From: Pirellulales bacterium | GTDB taxonomy: Bacteria; Planctomycetota; Planctomycetia; Pirellulales; Lacipirellulaceae | Direction of reading: 5' to 3' | DNA length: 42,159 bases | Assembly (NCBI GenBank): GCA_020847515.1 | Contig: JADLBW010000044.1 | Span: forward strand, 1 to 42,159 | In this document: piece after piece, positions 15,547 to 24,921 of the stretch | How the letters are laid out: each line of letters opens with the position of its first letter | How positions within the stretch are numbered: position 1 is the stretch's first letter | Program-made: the position numbers and the translations under genes | Notes under the pieces: generated by a model | What the model saw: the letters and a program-made list of their open reading frames with translations, nothing else | Databases searched by the model: none | What the model was told of the DNA's origin: nothing

Positions 15547-15580
15547 AGCGCGCGGGAGCGCGCTTCAAGGAGGTCAGCCC
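15547..15580 (+). promoter_or_regulatory. Hairpin abutting a perfect Shine-Dalgarno sequence
   Basis: agcgcgc (15547-15553) and gcgcgct (15558-15564) pair over the tetraloop GGGA, a GNRA-type loop. Two bases later comes AAGGAGGT (15567-15574), a full-length Shine-Dalgarno match, six bases before ATG 15581. The hairpin ends just short of the ribosome site, so it could tune ribosome access or mRNA stability. This is inference. Confidence 0.5.
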
Positions 15581-15988
15581 ATGTTTTCCCGCCCGACGAG
15601 TTCGACGGCGACTGCGACGCGGGGCCTGCTTAACCAGAAGGCCGCAGCGCGTGACGACGAATCGTCTCTTTCGGCAACGCTGGAGCACACGCGCGGCGAG
15701 ACCGGCGTACGGGCCTTTCGCGAGCGATCGCCTGCGAGTCGCCGGCAGCTTCCGCAAGTCGTGGAGCTGCAGGCCCGCCTGACCGCCGAAGAGATGGTAG
15801 CAGCCATCGAGGATCGGCTGCCGACGCGGATTCGCGAGCTGGCCGTCGAGGTGCGCGACGGCGTATTTGCGCTGCGAGGGGTGTCGAGCTCCTATTACGC
15901 GAAGCAGTTGGCCGGGCACCTGGCGATGCGGGCGATGGAGTCGCGGCTGCTGGGGCGGCTGGTGAATGAGATCGACGTGCGGGAGTGA
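15581..15988 (+). CDS. BON-domain-like small protein
   Basis: A 135-residue protein. The N-terminal half is polar and probably disordered. The C-terminal half (about 65-135) has the alpha-beta pattern of a BON domain: VVELQARLTAEEMVAAIEDR, LPTRIRELAVEVRDGVFAL, RGVSSSYYAKQLAGHLAM and the end VNEIDV. BON domains bind membranes or other proteins in envelope and stress functions. No signal peptide is evident. It has the strongest ribosome binding site of the window (AAGGAGGT, 6-base spacer), so high expression is likely. It converges on lpxK, with an R1 repeat cluster between the two. Confidence 0.7.
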   Translation: MFSRPTSSTATATRGLLNQKAAARDDESSLSATLEHTRGETGVRAFRERSPASRRQLPQVVELQARLTAEEMVAAIEDRLPTRIRELAVEVRDGVFALRGVSSSYYAKQLAGHLAMRAMESRLLGRLVNEIDVRE

Positions 15989-15997
15989 CTGAACCGG

Positions 15998-16250
15998 CGG
16001 GGTGGGGAAGCTGTTGCGACCGACGCAAGCGGGGTCGGGATGCTTTTGCGACTGGTTGGGCTCCACGGCAAGGGGAGTCGCTAGTCGCAAAAGAATCCCG
16101 GCCCCTTTGGCTGCGCGGAGCGGGTCGGCGCGGAGAGGGTCGGGATGCTTTTGCGACTGGTTGGGCTCGATGGCAAGGGGAGTCGCTAGTCGCAAAAGAA
16201 TCCCGACCCACGGCGGGGGGGAGTCGCTGGTCGCAAAAGAATCCCGACCC
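15998..16250. repeat. R1 palindromic repeat cluster between convergent genes
   Basis: Two nearly identical R1 copies lie at 16031-16105 and 16137-16209. Their loops differ at a few positions only (ggttgggctc, then cacggcaagg or gatggcaagg), which suggests tandem duplication. A left half copy lies at 15998-16020 and a right half copy at 16220-16250. The cluster fills the gap between the BON-like gene and lpxK, which converge. No R2 element is present, unlike the four other R1 gaps. Confidence 0.9.
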
Positions 16251-16259
16251 TGTGGGCTT

Positions 16260-17339
16260 TCAGAGGTCGGGGAGTTGCACGTTGCCGGCTTGGTCCACGA
16301 GGGGTTGTAGCGCGGCGACGAAATCGCGTTCGCCCACGAGGAACTTCAGTTCTACGGCGAGGGCTTGCAGCGGAATGCCCCCGATTGTGGGGGTGCGCAG
16401 CTTGACGAGATCCTTGCGGGTGCAGACGACGGCAACGGCGTTCGCCTGACGGGCGATGGCGGCGATTTGCTCCAGGTCCTCGCGGCGATAGTCGTGGTGA
16501 TCGGGAAATTCCCGCCAGGCGACCAGCGCGGCGCCCAGCGAACACAGCGTGTGGCGGAAGCCGGCGGGGTTTCCGATGCCGCAAATTGCCGCCACGGGCT
16601 GACCTGCGAGGTCGGCTAAGGGGCGCCGGCGGCCGCTGGAATCGAGCAGTTCGGCGGGCTGGTGCTGGACTTCGCACCAGACGGCGCGTGGCGCATACGC
16701 CTGCACGCGGCGACGGACGGCCTGGCGGGCGTGCTGGTCGACCATATCGGCCCGCGACAGAACCACGACGCCGGCGCGGGCCAAGCCGGTCGGCGACTCG
16801 CGGAGCAGGCCGCGCGGCAGGAGATAATCGAAGCCGAAAGGCTGGCTGGCGTCGAGCAAGACGACGTCGAGGTCGCGGGCCAGGCGGCGATGCTGGAAGC
16901 CGTCGTCCAGCACGAGGATTTGCGAGGCGAGTTCTTCGACGGCGACTTGGGCGGAGGCGGCCCGGTCGGGGTTTTGCAGGTGAGGGACGTCGGGCAGCGA
17001 CAGTTCGAGCTCGAGGGCCTCGTCGTTGACTCCGCCCTGGTCCGCCCCGTAGCCGCGGCTGAGTATCGCCACGCGCAGGCCCTGTTGCCGCAGGTAGCGG
17101 GCCAGCCACTGGACCATGGGGGTCTTGCCGGTGCCGCCGACGGTCAGATTACCGATGCTAACGACCGGCGCGGGGGAGCGGACGATTTCGGCGCGGCCGC
17201 AATCGTAGCGGCGATTGCGGCGACCAACGCCCCAGCCGTAGGGAATACTGGCGGCCCGCAACGCCAATCGTGCAAGGCTTCCGGCGACGCCCCGTTGGCG
17301 GCCGCTGGCGATGTCCTGGAATTTCGAGGGGGAGATCAC
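16260..17339 (-). CDS. lpxK: Tetraacyldisaccharide 4'-kinase
   Basis: A 359-residue membrane-associated P-loop kinase that adds the 4'-phosphate to the lipid A precursor, the last step shared before Kdo addition. Evidence: the N-terminal PYGWGVGRRNRRYD segment, P-loop SIGNLTVGGTGKTP at about 61-74, LSRGYGAD, VLDDGFQHRRLARDLDVVLLD (the lipid kinase signature), and the C-terminal CTRKDLVKL segment. It implies an outer membrane with lipid A. The stop lies just past the R1 cluster. The long plus-strand frame over this gene (16662-17495) is a shadow. Confidence 0.95.
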   Translation of the reverse strand: MISPSKFQDIASGRQRGVAGSLARLALRAASIPYGWGVGRRNRRYDCGRAEIVRSPAPVVSIGNLTVGGTGKTPMVQWLARYLRQQGLRVAILSRGYGADQGGVNDEALELELSLPDVPHLQNPDRAASAQVAVEELASQILVLDDGFQHRRLARDLDVVLLDASQPFGFDYLLPRGLLRESPTGLARAGVVVLSRADMVDQHARQAVRRRVQAYAPRAVWCEVQHQPAELLDSSGRRRPLADLAGQPVAAICGIGNPAGFRHTLCSLGAALVAWREFPDHHDYRREDLEQIAAIARQANAVAVVCTRKDLVKLRTPTIGGIPLQALAVELKFLVGERDFVAALQPLVDQAGNVQLPDL

Positions 17340-17657
17340 GCGGGCGACCGGCGACTACGGACGGGCATTTGGGGGGCTGGTAAGCCAAGATTCTCGGAAA
17401 AAGGGGTAGAATTCACCAGGGCTGAAGGCACGGATTGTGCTGCCGGCGCATCTGATCGACGGGAGCGGCGTTCTATAATGGAAGCCGCGGGTTGACGGCG
17501 CTGGGTGCGGCGGCCGCGATTCTCCGCCGCCACTGCGGCGGGGGCGGAGGAGCGGCAGCAGGCGCTTGCAGCGCGTCGCCGTATTGCTTTGCGTCGTGAG
17601 CCCTTCCCGCCCGGGGAGAAAATTGGGGGTCAGGATCCAACCGCCAGCGTTATCGCC

Positions 17658-20600
17658 ATGTCGACCGTCGCGCCGCCGTCCAAACCGATCAACCCCGTGC
17701 TCCTCGACAGCGAGCACTACATCGATGCACACATCAGCCGCACGCGCCGCTCGCTCAAGCTGATCGATCTGGCGGCGGGCCTGCTGACGCTGGTCATCGG
17801 GCTGTTGGCGTTTGTACTGGCGGCGGCGGTCATCGATCACTGGATCGTTCCCGGCGGGCTGAACACCGCGGGCCGGACGGCGCTGTTTGTCGCGTTTCTA
17901 GCGGGAGTCGCGTGGTATGGCTGGCGGCAGTTCCTGCCGCTGTTGCGGCCGATCAATCCGGTGTTTGCGGCGCAGACGATCGAGCGCGGGGCGCCGTCGC
18001 TGAAGAACAGCCTGCTGAACCTGCTGATCTTTCGCCGGCAGCAGCGGGGGATGTCGGCGCGCCTGTACCACGCACTGGAGCAGCAAACGGCGCTGCGGCT
18101 GTCGACGACGCCGGTAGACGGGTCGATCGATCGGAGCGGCTTGCTGCGACTGGGCTATGCGCTGCTGGCGATCGTGGCGGCGTGCGCGGCCTACGCGGTG
18201 TTTTCGCCCAAGGACATGGCCGCCTCGGCCGGTCGGGTGCTGGCGCCGTGGTTGGATATCGCGGCGCCGAGTCGGGTGAAGATACTGGACGTCAGGCCGG
18301 GCGAATTCGCGCTTGCCAAGGGTCAGCGGGCGCCGATCTCAGCGGAGGTGCACGGGTTGCATGCGGACGAGCGGGTCCGCGTGCGGTTCACGTCGCTGGA
18401 CGAGCAAATCGATGATTCAATCGCGATGAGTCCTGACAAGACGGGGCATCGCTACGAGGCGACGTTGCCGCGCGGCGGGGACCGGGCGGCGGCTGAATCC
18501 GGGGTTCTACAGGACCTGGAGTATTGGATCGAGGCAGGCGACGCCCGCTCGCGGCGATACCGGCTGAGCGTTTTCAACCAGCCGACGATCATCGTGCAGC
18601 AGGTGCGATACGAATACCCCGCCTATACCGGCTATCCGTCGAAGGAGACCGACAGCACGGGCGACCTGCGAGGCCTTGAAGGAACCCGGGTGTATCTTTC
18701 GGCCCTGGCGAACCAGAAGATCAAGACGGCGTACGTCGACTTTGACGCCGACGGCGAGAACGATCTGAAGATGGACGTCGAGGGGGATCGCGCTAGCGCG
18801 TCGTTCGTGCTCGCGCTGCGGAAGGATCGCCGCACGGCCGAACATGAAAGCTACCTGCTGCGGTACACGTCGACCGAGGGGCGCACGAACGTCGATCCGC
18901 CGACGTACCGCATCGAGGTGACGCCGGACTATGCGCCTGAGGTGAGCATCACCACGCAGGACGAAGCCGAGCGCACGGTCAAGGCGGATGAAACGCTGGT
19001 CATCGGCGTCGAGGCCAGGGACCCGGACTTCGCCTTGAGCCAGGTGGAGTTGGCCGGACGGGTCGGCCAGCGCGAGGTGCACATCGGCGCCTTACTGGCG
19101 AACGGGCCGCATGCCGGGCGCTTTGGCCATGACGCGCCCTTTACGCCGGTGGAGGCGGGGCTCAAGCCGGGCGACGTGCTGGAGTATTGGGCGGTCGCCC
19201 GCGACAATCGCACGCCTGCGCCCAATGAGCAGGAGTCAGAACATCGGCGACTCAAGATCGCCGGGCCTGCTCAACCGCCCAAGAACGGCCAGCAGCAGCA
19301 GGGCGGGCAGCAGCAGGGAGACTCTGCCGAGGCCAACGGCAATAACAGCGAACAAGGCGAAGAACAGAACGGCGGCGCTGGCGCCCAAGGCCAGAAGGGG
19401 GACGAGTCGAAGTCACAGCCCCAGGACGGAGACCAAGGGGCGTCAAGCGGCTCCGACGACGCTCAGGCGCAGCCCCAGGAAGGTGACGCTAATTCGGCGG
19501 CGGGCGGCGCCAGCGACAATGCGCCTCAGCAACAAGATGGGAATCCTCCGGCTGGTAGCGCTAACGCCGGTGGCAATGCGGCGGGCCAGCAGTCGTCGCC
19601 ACAAGGGGGCGACCAGGACCAGCAGAACCCAGCAGACGGAAGCGAGGCGAGTCAGGGCCACGATCAATCGGCGGATCAGCCGCAAGGGGGCCCGGCGGGC
19701 GGGCAGCAGCGCGAGTCTGAAAAATCGGAGAACGGCCAGCCGCAAAAGGGCCAGACGCAAAAGGGCCAGACGCAGAATGGGCAGCCGCCGAGCGGCCAGC
19801 CGCAGGGCCAGCAGCAACGCGGTGAAGAGGATGGGCAGGGCGATTCCCAACAGCAGCAGCAGCAGTCGGCCCAACCGGGGAATAAGCAGTCGAACAAGCT
19901 CTCGTCGGACGGTTCGGAGGACGCCAGCGCGTTTCAGAAGATCTCCGACTTCCTGAAGGGTAAGCAGCAGGGGCCGCAGCAGTCGGGCGAGCAACAACAA
20001 GGCGGCAAGCAGCCAGCGGGCGACCAGCAGCCAGCAGGTGGCCAGCAGCAGGCGGGCGACCAGCAGCCGGCAGGTGGCCAGCAGCAGGCGGGCGACCAGC
20101 AGCCGGCAGGTGGCCAGCAGCAGGCGGGCGACCGGCAGGAGGGAGCTGACCGATCGGCTTCCGCCGACCAGGAAAATCAGCAGTCCAAGCAAGGCCGCGA
20201 GGACGAGACGCAGGGGGGCGACTCGCAGACGCAGCCGGCGGACGGCACAGGCTCGCCCGCCCAGGCTCAAGACGCTGGTCGCCAAGCGCAGCACCCGGGC
20301 GAAGTCCAGGCGCCCAGCGGGGACCAATCATCACAAGAGGCCGCTCGCGGAGGCGCGGCTGACGCTCAGCAGCAGGCAGAACAAAAGGCGCCGGCTGGTG
20401 AAGACCAGCCCGGAGGTCGGCGCGAAGAGGCCAGCGATGACGAGCAGCGAACGGAGGCAGGCGCCAATTCGACCGGGCGACCCGGCGCCGATACGCCCCG
20501 CGAAACGAAGAACGGGGACGGAAATCCGGGCCAGCCGCAAGGCGAGAAGCAGCCATCCGGCGACAGCGGCATGAACCGCGACGACGGCAACGCCGGCTCG

Positions 20601-21692
20601 GGGCACAGCGCCGACGAACAGCAGGGTTCGCCGGCGAGCGACGAGGTGTTCAAGCGCGGCGGTCAGAAGCATGACGTCGATAATCGCGAGGCGATGAACG
20701 ACGAGGAGCCGCCCGGGGCTTCGCCGGACAAGAAGGAGAGCGATTCCCGCGGCGGCATGAGCGGCGAGCAGAGCGGCGGGGGACAAGAAGGCGCCGGACA
20801 GAAGGCCGACGCGCAGGGACGCGGCGACGCCGGTCAGCACGAGGCGTCCGATGAAGGCGCCGGCCGAGCCGATGAGCAAGGGCGAGGAGAGACAGGTAGC
20901 GACGGGGGGCGCGACCAGTTGGCCCCCGGCAAGACGGGCCAGTCCAGCGGCGATCAACAGGGCGCGGGCAGCGAACAGGGTGAAACCGGCGCTGAGCAAG
21001 CATCGCAAGCGGGGGCTGAGGAGCAGGCGCCCGGCGAAGAGAAGCCCGGCGTTCGGCGCCAGCCTGAGGGAAGCAGGCCGGCTGCGGGGCAGCAGGCTGC
21101 GCCCGAGGCGCCGCAGCGGAATCAGCAGAGCGCGCCGCCAGAGTCGGGCGACCAATCGCAGGGGCAGCAGACGGAGGGGCAGCCCTCTGGGCCAGAGGGC
21201 AACCCTCGCACGGCGGGCTCGGGGCAGCCCAGCGGTGGCGGGCCGGCGGGCGCCAACGCGGCCAGCGCGCCTCAAACGGCTGCCGAAGAGCAAGCCGCCG
21301 ACGCGGCGAATCTGGATTACGCTCGGCAGCAAACCAATTTGATGCTGGAACGGCTGGACGAGCAGCTTGCCAAGAAGCAGGTTGACAAAGACCTGTTGAA
21401 GACGCTGGGCTGGACGGAAGACGAGTTGCGGCGATTCGTCGATCGCTGGAAGGATTTGAAGGATCGCGCGGCCAGCGCGACAAAGGACTCGGCAGGACAT
21501 CAGGAATTGGACGCCGCGCTACGAAGCCTCGGGCTGCGCCCGCAGGGGCCGACGCGGTTCCGGGCCGACGCGGCTGCGGACAAGATCCGGGACCTGAAGG
21601 AGGGCGTCCGCAAATCGGCGCCGCTGGAATACGCCGAGCGGGTGCGGGAATTTCAGAAGAGCATCGCCGAAGGGCAGCAAGGGCAGAAGTGA
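17658..21692 (+). CDS. Giant membrane protein with Gln/Gly-rich low-complexity region (DUF4175-like)
   Basis: A 1344-residue protein in three parts. Residues 1-190 hold three hydrophobic segments (LAAGLLTLVIGLLAFVLAAA, ALFVAFLAGVAWYGW, ALLAIVAACAAYAVF), the first two early and the third near 170-185. Residues 190-535 form beta-rich, probably extracytoplasmic domains (for example YEYPAYTGYPSKE, RIEVTPDYAPEVS, DVLEYWAVARDN). Residues 540-1210 are a low-complexity tract of Gln, Gly, Ser, Asp and Glu with internal repeats. The last 130 residues (from ANLDYARQQTNLMLERLDEQ) are a conserved-looking helical domain. The layout resembles DUF4175-type planctomycete proteins of unknown role. ATG 17658 was chosen over the open frame from 17505 because the first 51 codons are Arg-rich noise. 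Confidence 0.85.
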   Translation: MSTVAPPSKPINPVLLDSEHYIDAHISRTRRSLKLIDLAAGLLTLVIGLLAFVLAAAVIDHWIVPGGLNTAGRTALFVAFLAGVAWYGWRQFLPLLRPINPVFAAQTIERGAPSLKNSLLNLLIFRRQQRGMSARLYHALEQQTALRLSTTPVDGSIDRSGLLRLGYALLAIVAACAAYAVFSPKDMAASAGRVLAPWLDIAAPSRVKILDVRPGEFALAKGQRAPISAEVHGLHADERVRVRFTSLDEQIDDSIAMSPDKTGHRYEATLPRGGDRAAAESGVLQDLEYWIEAGDARSRRYRLSVFNQPTIIVQQVRYEYPAYTGYPSKETDSTGDLRGLEGTRVYLSALANQKIKTAYVDFDADGENDLKMDVEGDRASASFVLALRKDRRTAEHESYLLRYTSTEGRTNVDPPTYRIEVTPDYAPEVSITTQDEAERTVKADETLVIGVEARDPDFALSQVELAGRVGQREVHIGALLANGPHAGRFGHDAPFTPVEAGLKPGDVLEYWAVARDNRTPAPNEQESEHRRLKIAGPAQPPKNGQQQQGGQQQGDSAEANGNNSEQGEEQNGGAGAQGQKGDESKSQPQDGDQGASSGSDDAQAQPQEGDANSAAGGASDNAPQQQDGNPPAGSANAGGNAAGQQSSPQGGDQDQQNPADGSEASQGHDQSADQPQGGPAGGQQRESEKSENGQPQKGQTQKGQTQNGQPPSGQPQGQQQRGEEDGQGDSQQQQQQSAQPGNKQSNKLSSDGSEDASAFQKISDFLKGKQQGPQQSGEQQQGGKQPAGDQQPAGGQQQAGDQQPAGGQQQAGDQQPAGGQQQAGDRQEGADRSASADQENQQSKQGREDETQGGDSQTQPADGTGSPAQAQDAGRQAQHPGEVQAPSGDQSSQEAARGGAADAQQQAEQKAPAGEDQPGGRREEASDDEQRTEAGANSTGRPGADTPRETKNGDGNPGQPQGEKQPSGDSGMNRDDGNAGSGHSADEQQGSPASDEVFKRGGQKHDVDNREAMNDEEPPGASPDKKESDSRGGMSGEQSGGGQEGAGQKADAQGRGDAGQHEASDEGAGRADEQGRGETGSDGGRDQLAPGKTGQSSGDQQGAGSEQGETGAEQASQAGAEEQAPGEEKPGVRRQPEGSRPAAGQQAAPEAPQRNQQSAPPESGDQSQGQQTEGQPSGPEGNPRTAGSGQPSGGGPAGANAASAPQTAAEEQAADAANLDYARQQTNLMLERLDEQLAKKQVDKDLLKTLGWTEDELRRFVDRWKDLKDRAASATKDSAGHQELDAALRSLGLRPQGPTRFRADAAADKIRDLKEGVRKSAPLEYAERVREFQKSIAEGQQGQK
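20016..20138 (+). repeat. In-frame 36-base tandem repeat in the giant protein gene
   Basis: Units at 20016-20051, 20052-20087 and 20088-20123, plus a partial fourth from 20124, each begin gcgggcgaccagcagcc and encode the 12-residue unit AGDQQPAGGQQQ. Units 2 and 3 are identical and unit 1 differs at one base. Because the length is a multiple of three, copy number can change without breaking the frame. Confidence 0.9.
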
Positions 21693-21780
21693 GCGCCGGG
21701 CACGGTTGGCGGCGGCGGGCGAGACCTGTGCGGCTGAGCGTTGGAGATACAGCAGCGCGCCCCCGGGGGCGGTTCAGGGT

Positions 21781-22518
21781 CTACCTTGCGCGCTTGTTGG
21801 CTGGGGTGCCCCCGACGGCGCCGCCGGAGCGCCCGGCCCGAGGCTCGTCGGGATCGTTATTGCGAGCGTCTTCGACATCGAAGTTGCTGCTGCCCATGGC
21901 GTCCTGGAGCTCACTGATATTGGGCTCGCCGTGGCCTTCATTCGAGCCAGCGAGGCCGCCGGTGGCCCCGCCGCCGCCGAGGGTTCCGGCGGCATGGACG
22001 TCGCGATGAATATGCGGGCGGTCCGACTCTACGTCTACCTCTTCGAGGCCGCCGTCGCGGAAGCGGTCGCGATCTTCGCCCATTTCGCCTTCGGGCGAGA
22101 GGGTGTCTTGGGGGGTATGAGGCCGACCCTTATTCAGATTGACGTCGGGCGCGCTGCCGGCGGAATCGGCGCACTTGATGCAGAAGCGGGTATACGGAAT
22201 AGCCTCCAAACGCACGGCGGCGATATCGCGGCCGCAGGCCTCGCACTTGCCGTAGGATCCTTCGGTCATGCGGCGCAGCGCGGCCTGCACCTCATTGGTC
22301 AGGTACTCCTGATTCTCCAACAGCGTGGCATTGAGGTCGTGGAGATATTCTTCGGTGCCGCCGTCGCCCAGGTGAAACGGGGCGTTGGAAAGCTCCTGAG
22401 CCGCCTGCCCGCCGGAGGCCTTCAAGGTCTGTTCGGTAAGATTACCGACCTCTGGACGCAGACGCGCCTGCAAGGCTTCCAATCGGCTGCGCAGGGCTAG
22501 ATGCTTATTCCCGTTCAT
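21781..22518 (-). CDS. TraR/DksA-type zinc finger protein with long C-terminal tail
   Basis: A 245-residue protein. Residues 1-90 are a helical coiled-coil region with ELSNAPFHLGDGGTEEYLHD and ATLLENQEYL. A C4 zinc finger follows (C92, C95, C113, C116; GKCEACGRDIAA and RFCIKCAD). DksA-like proteins bind the RNA polymerase secondary channel and adjust transcription with ppGpp. Known members are about 120-160 residues; here about 125 further residues of acidic, Gly/Asn-rich low-complexity sequence follow. ATG 22516-22518 was chosen because GGAGGAG lies about 10 bases upstream. A TTG at 22527 is too close to that site. The gene is transcribed divergently from nadB. Confidence 0.85.
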   Translation of the reverse strand: MNGNKHLALRSRLEALQARLRPEVGNLTEQTLKASGGQAAQELSNAPFHLGDGGTEEYLHDLNATLLENQEYLTNEVQAALRRMTEGSYGKCEACGRDIAAVRLEAIPYTRFCIKCADSAGSAPDVNLNKGRPHTPQDTLSPEGEMGEDRDRFRDGGLEEVDVESDRPHIHRDVHAAGTLGGGGATGGLAGSNEGHGEPNISELQDAMGSSNFDVEDARNNDPDEPRAGRSGGAVGGTPANKRAR

Positions 22519-22791
22519 GGCGTGCAAGCTCCTCCAGGGCGATCGTGCTTGGGGCAGGATGTTGAAGCAAACCTCGTGCCGGCGTGGGGCGAACTTCGCA
22601 AGCGCTGTTGCGGGCGAACATAATGACGTACGCTGAGGACTGGCGGCTTATTGGCCGGCGGCCGCCGCCCCGACCGATAGGCTCCGTAGGCGCGCATGCC
22701 GCACCAAGCGCGAAGGGGGCCGTGCGGCGGGCTGCTGTTATCAAGCCGTCCATACCTTCATTTTATACACGGCGAGGCGGCTTGGCCCTTC

Positions 22792-24393
22792 ATGATCTCT
22801 CCACCGCGGTATTTGACGGCATTTCACCCCAAACGGGTGTCGCATCACTTCGTGGACGTATTGGTCATCGGCGGCGGCATCGCCGGGCTGCGGGCGACGA
22901 TGGCGCTTGATCCGCGGCTGACGGCACTGGTGGTCACTAAAGACAAGCTGCAGGAGTCGAACAGCAACTATGCGCAAGGGGGCATCGCCGGGGTACTGGG
23001 CGCGGACGATCGGTTCGAGGACCACGTCGAGGATACGCTCATCGCCGGCGCCGGGTTGTGCGATCGCGAGGTCGTGGAAATGGTGGTTCGCGAGGCCCCA
23101 GGGCACATTCGTCAACTGATCGAGTGGGGGACTTCATTCGACGTCGCCGAGGGCGAACTGCTGCTGGGCCGCGAAGGGGGGCACCGCCATAACCGCATTG
23201 TCCATGCGCTAGGGGACGCAACGGGGCAAGAGGTGATGCGGGCGATGATCGCCCGCGCCCGCGACGTTCTGCAAGCACAGTTCTGGCAGAACACGTTCAC
23301 GATCGACCTGTTGACCAGCGACGGCGCCTGCCGCGGAGCGCTGGTGTGGAACGAACGGCATGGCAAGACGTTCGTGTGGGCGAAGCAAACGATCCTGGCG
23401 ACGGGCGGGGCCGGACAGATCTACCGCGAAACGACTAACCCGCCGGTGGCGACCGGCGACGGCCACGCCGCCGCCTACCGGGCCGGGGCGGTGCTGGCGG
23501 ACATGGAATTCATGCAATTCCACCCGACGGTGTTGTATATCGCCGGCAGCAGTCGCAGCCTCATCAGCGAGGCGGTCCGCGGCGAAGGGGCGATTTTGGT
23601 CGACGCCAATGGCGAGCGGTTCATGCCTGAGTACGACAGGCGTGCCGAGCTGGCGCCGCGCGACGTGGTGAGCCAGGCGATCGCCGATCGGATGCAAAAG
23701 ACGCATCATCCGTGCGTCTATCTCGACCTGAGCCACCTCGACGCGGCAACGGTGCGGAAGCGCTTTCCGGGAATCGCCCAGCGGTGCCGGGAATTCGGGC
23801 TGGATATTGCCGTGGATCGCATACCGGTGCGGCCGGGGGCGCATTACATGATTGGCGGGGTGAAGGTGGATCTGCAGGGACGCACCTCGCTCAAGGGATT
23901 GCTGGCCGCCGGCGAGGCCGCTAGCAGCGGGCTGCACGGCGCGAATCGACTGGCATCGAACAGCCTGCTGGAGGGGCTGGTCTACGGCGCGCGGGCCGGG
24001 GCCGTCGCTTCGGCGGAGGCCCTGGCGATGAGCGATTCGTTTGAGATCGTGGCGCTGGAAAACGCGCCGGTCGCGCCGCCGGCCGAGCGGCTTGATCTAC
24101 AGGACATTCGCAACTCTCTCAAGAGCCTGGTCTGGCGGGCCGTGGGCGTGCGGCGCAACGGGCCGGATTTGCGGGAGGCGGCCCGGACCATTGAACGGTG
24201 GCAGCGTTACGTGCTGCACCAACAGTTCCACGATCCGGCCGGCTGGGAGCTGCAGAACATGCTGACGGTGGCGCTGGTGATGATCGGGGCGGCGCTGCGG
24301 CGGGAGGAATCGCGCGGCGTGCACCTGCGGAGCGACTTCCCGGAGCAGGACGACGTGTACTGGAAGGTGCGCTGCACGGACGTGCGGGAATAG
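22792..24393 (+). CDS. nadB: L-aspartate oxidase
   Basis: A 533-residue FAD enzyme that oxidises L-aspartate to iminoaspartate, the first step of de novo NAD synthesis. Evidence: FAD-binding DVLVIGGGIAGLRAT at about 22-36, SNSNYAQGGIAGVLG at 57-70, GHRHNRIVHALGDATGQEV, ATGGAGQIYRETTNP, MQFHPTVLY, SEAVRGEGAILVD, RDVVSQAI and HYMIGGVKVD, then GLHGANRLASNSLLEGLVYG. The frame is open from 22696, but the extra 32 codons do not resemble the family, and MISPPRYLTAF begins just before the FAD domain. An AT-rich stretch (ttttatac, 22761-22768) in the 273-base divergent gap may hold a promoter. nadA and nadC are not in the window. Confidence 0.95.
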   Translation: MISPPRYLTAFHPKRVSHHFVDVLVIGGGIAGLRATMALDPRLTALVVTKDKLQESNSNYAQGGIAGVLGADDRFEDHVEDTLIAGAGLCDREVVEMVVREAPGHIRQLIEWGTSFDVAEGELLLGREGGHRHNRIVHALGDATGQEVMRAMIARARDVLQAQFWQNTFTIDLLTSDGACRGALVWNERHGKTFVWAKQTILATGGAGQIYRETTNPPVATGDGHAAAYRAGAVLADMEFMQFHPTVLYIAGSSRSLISEAVRGEGAILVDANGERFMPEYDRRAELAPRDVVSQAIADRMQKTHHPCVYLDLSHLDAATVRKRFPGIAQRCREFGLDIAVDRIPVRPGAHYMIGGVKVDLQGRTSLKGLLAAGEAASSGLHGANRLASNSLLEGLVYGARAGAVASAEALAMSDSFEIVALENAPVAPPAERLDLQDIRNSLKSLVWRAVGVRRNGPDLREAARTIERWQRYVLHQQFHDPAGWELQNMLTVALVMIGAALRREESRGVHLRSDFPEQDDVYWKVRCTDVRE

Positions 24394-24690
24394 AAGACCG
24401 CCTGATTCGCCGGGGGCGCCTGGGCCCACATCGGAAAGCTGCCAAGGGTTCGAGCGGTCGATCAGTTAGGATAGAAAGTCGCTGGAAGCCGAGCTAACGA
24501 TGAATTACCCGGGGAATGATGCGACTCATTGATTCCTGCGCAGCTAGTGGACCCATGGCATGTATTGGCTGTCGGCTAGCGGCCAGGGTCGGTGTTTTCT
24601 CATCTGGCCCGTCAGTCGATCGCAGGGCATGGTTCCTTTGCGGCGCAGTTCGCGATAATTGCTCTTGGCGCGTAGGAAAGGGCGAAGAAC

Positions 24691-24921
24691 ATGACGACCA
24701 CCATAGTAGCCACCTATGACGGACACATCTTCCGTCCGACGGCGCCGGTGGCGCTGTCGCCGAATACCGCGGTGAAATTGATCGTCGAGCCGTTGCTCCC
24801 TGCGGCGACGGAAGGATCATTCTTGAGGACGGCCCGCCAACTCAATCTCGAAGGACCGCCCGATTGGTCACGCCGGTTGGATGACTATCTGTATGGCGGA
24901 AAAAGCGGCCGTGCGAAATGA
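24691..24921 (+). CDS. Antitoxin-like protein (AF2212/DUF104-like)
   Basis: A 76-residue protein beginning MTTTIVATYDGHIFRPTAPV, the N-terminal pattern of small AF2212-like (DUF104) antitoxins: ATYDG, then P-x-x-P-V-x-L. The second half (RTARQLNLEGPPDWSRRLDD) is a helical, amphipathic toxin-binding-type tail. The ATG follows an aggaaaggg purine stretch. Its 3' end overlaps the start of the PIN toxin frame by 29 bases, the usual toxin-antitoxin layout. The gene is intact although its toxin has a stop codon. The preceding 297 bases (24394-24690) hold nothing I recognise. Confidence 0.75.
   Translation: MTTTIVATYDGHIFRPTAPVALSPNTAVKLIVEPLLPAATEGSFLRTARQLNLEGPPDWSRRLDDYLYGGKSGRAK

Noticed and set aside
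20331-21500. A 389-codon minus-strand frame over the giant protein gene, rich in Leu and Arg
   Set aside because: It is the mirror of the Gln/Gly/Glu-rich coding strand; the same effect produces frames at 19443-20327 and 19561-20556.
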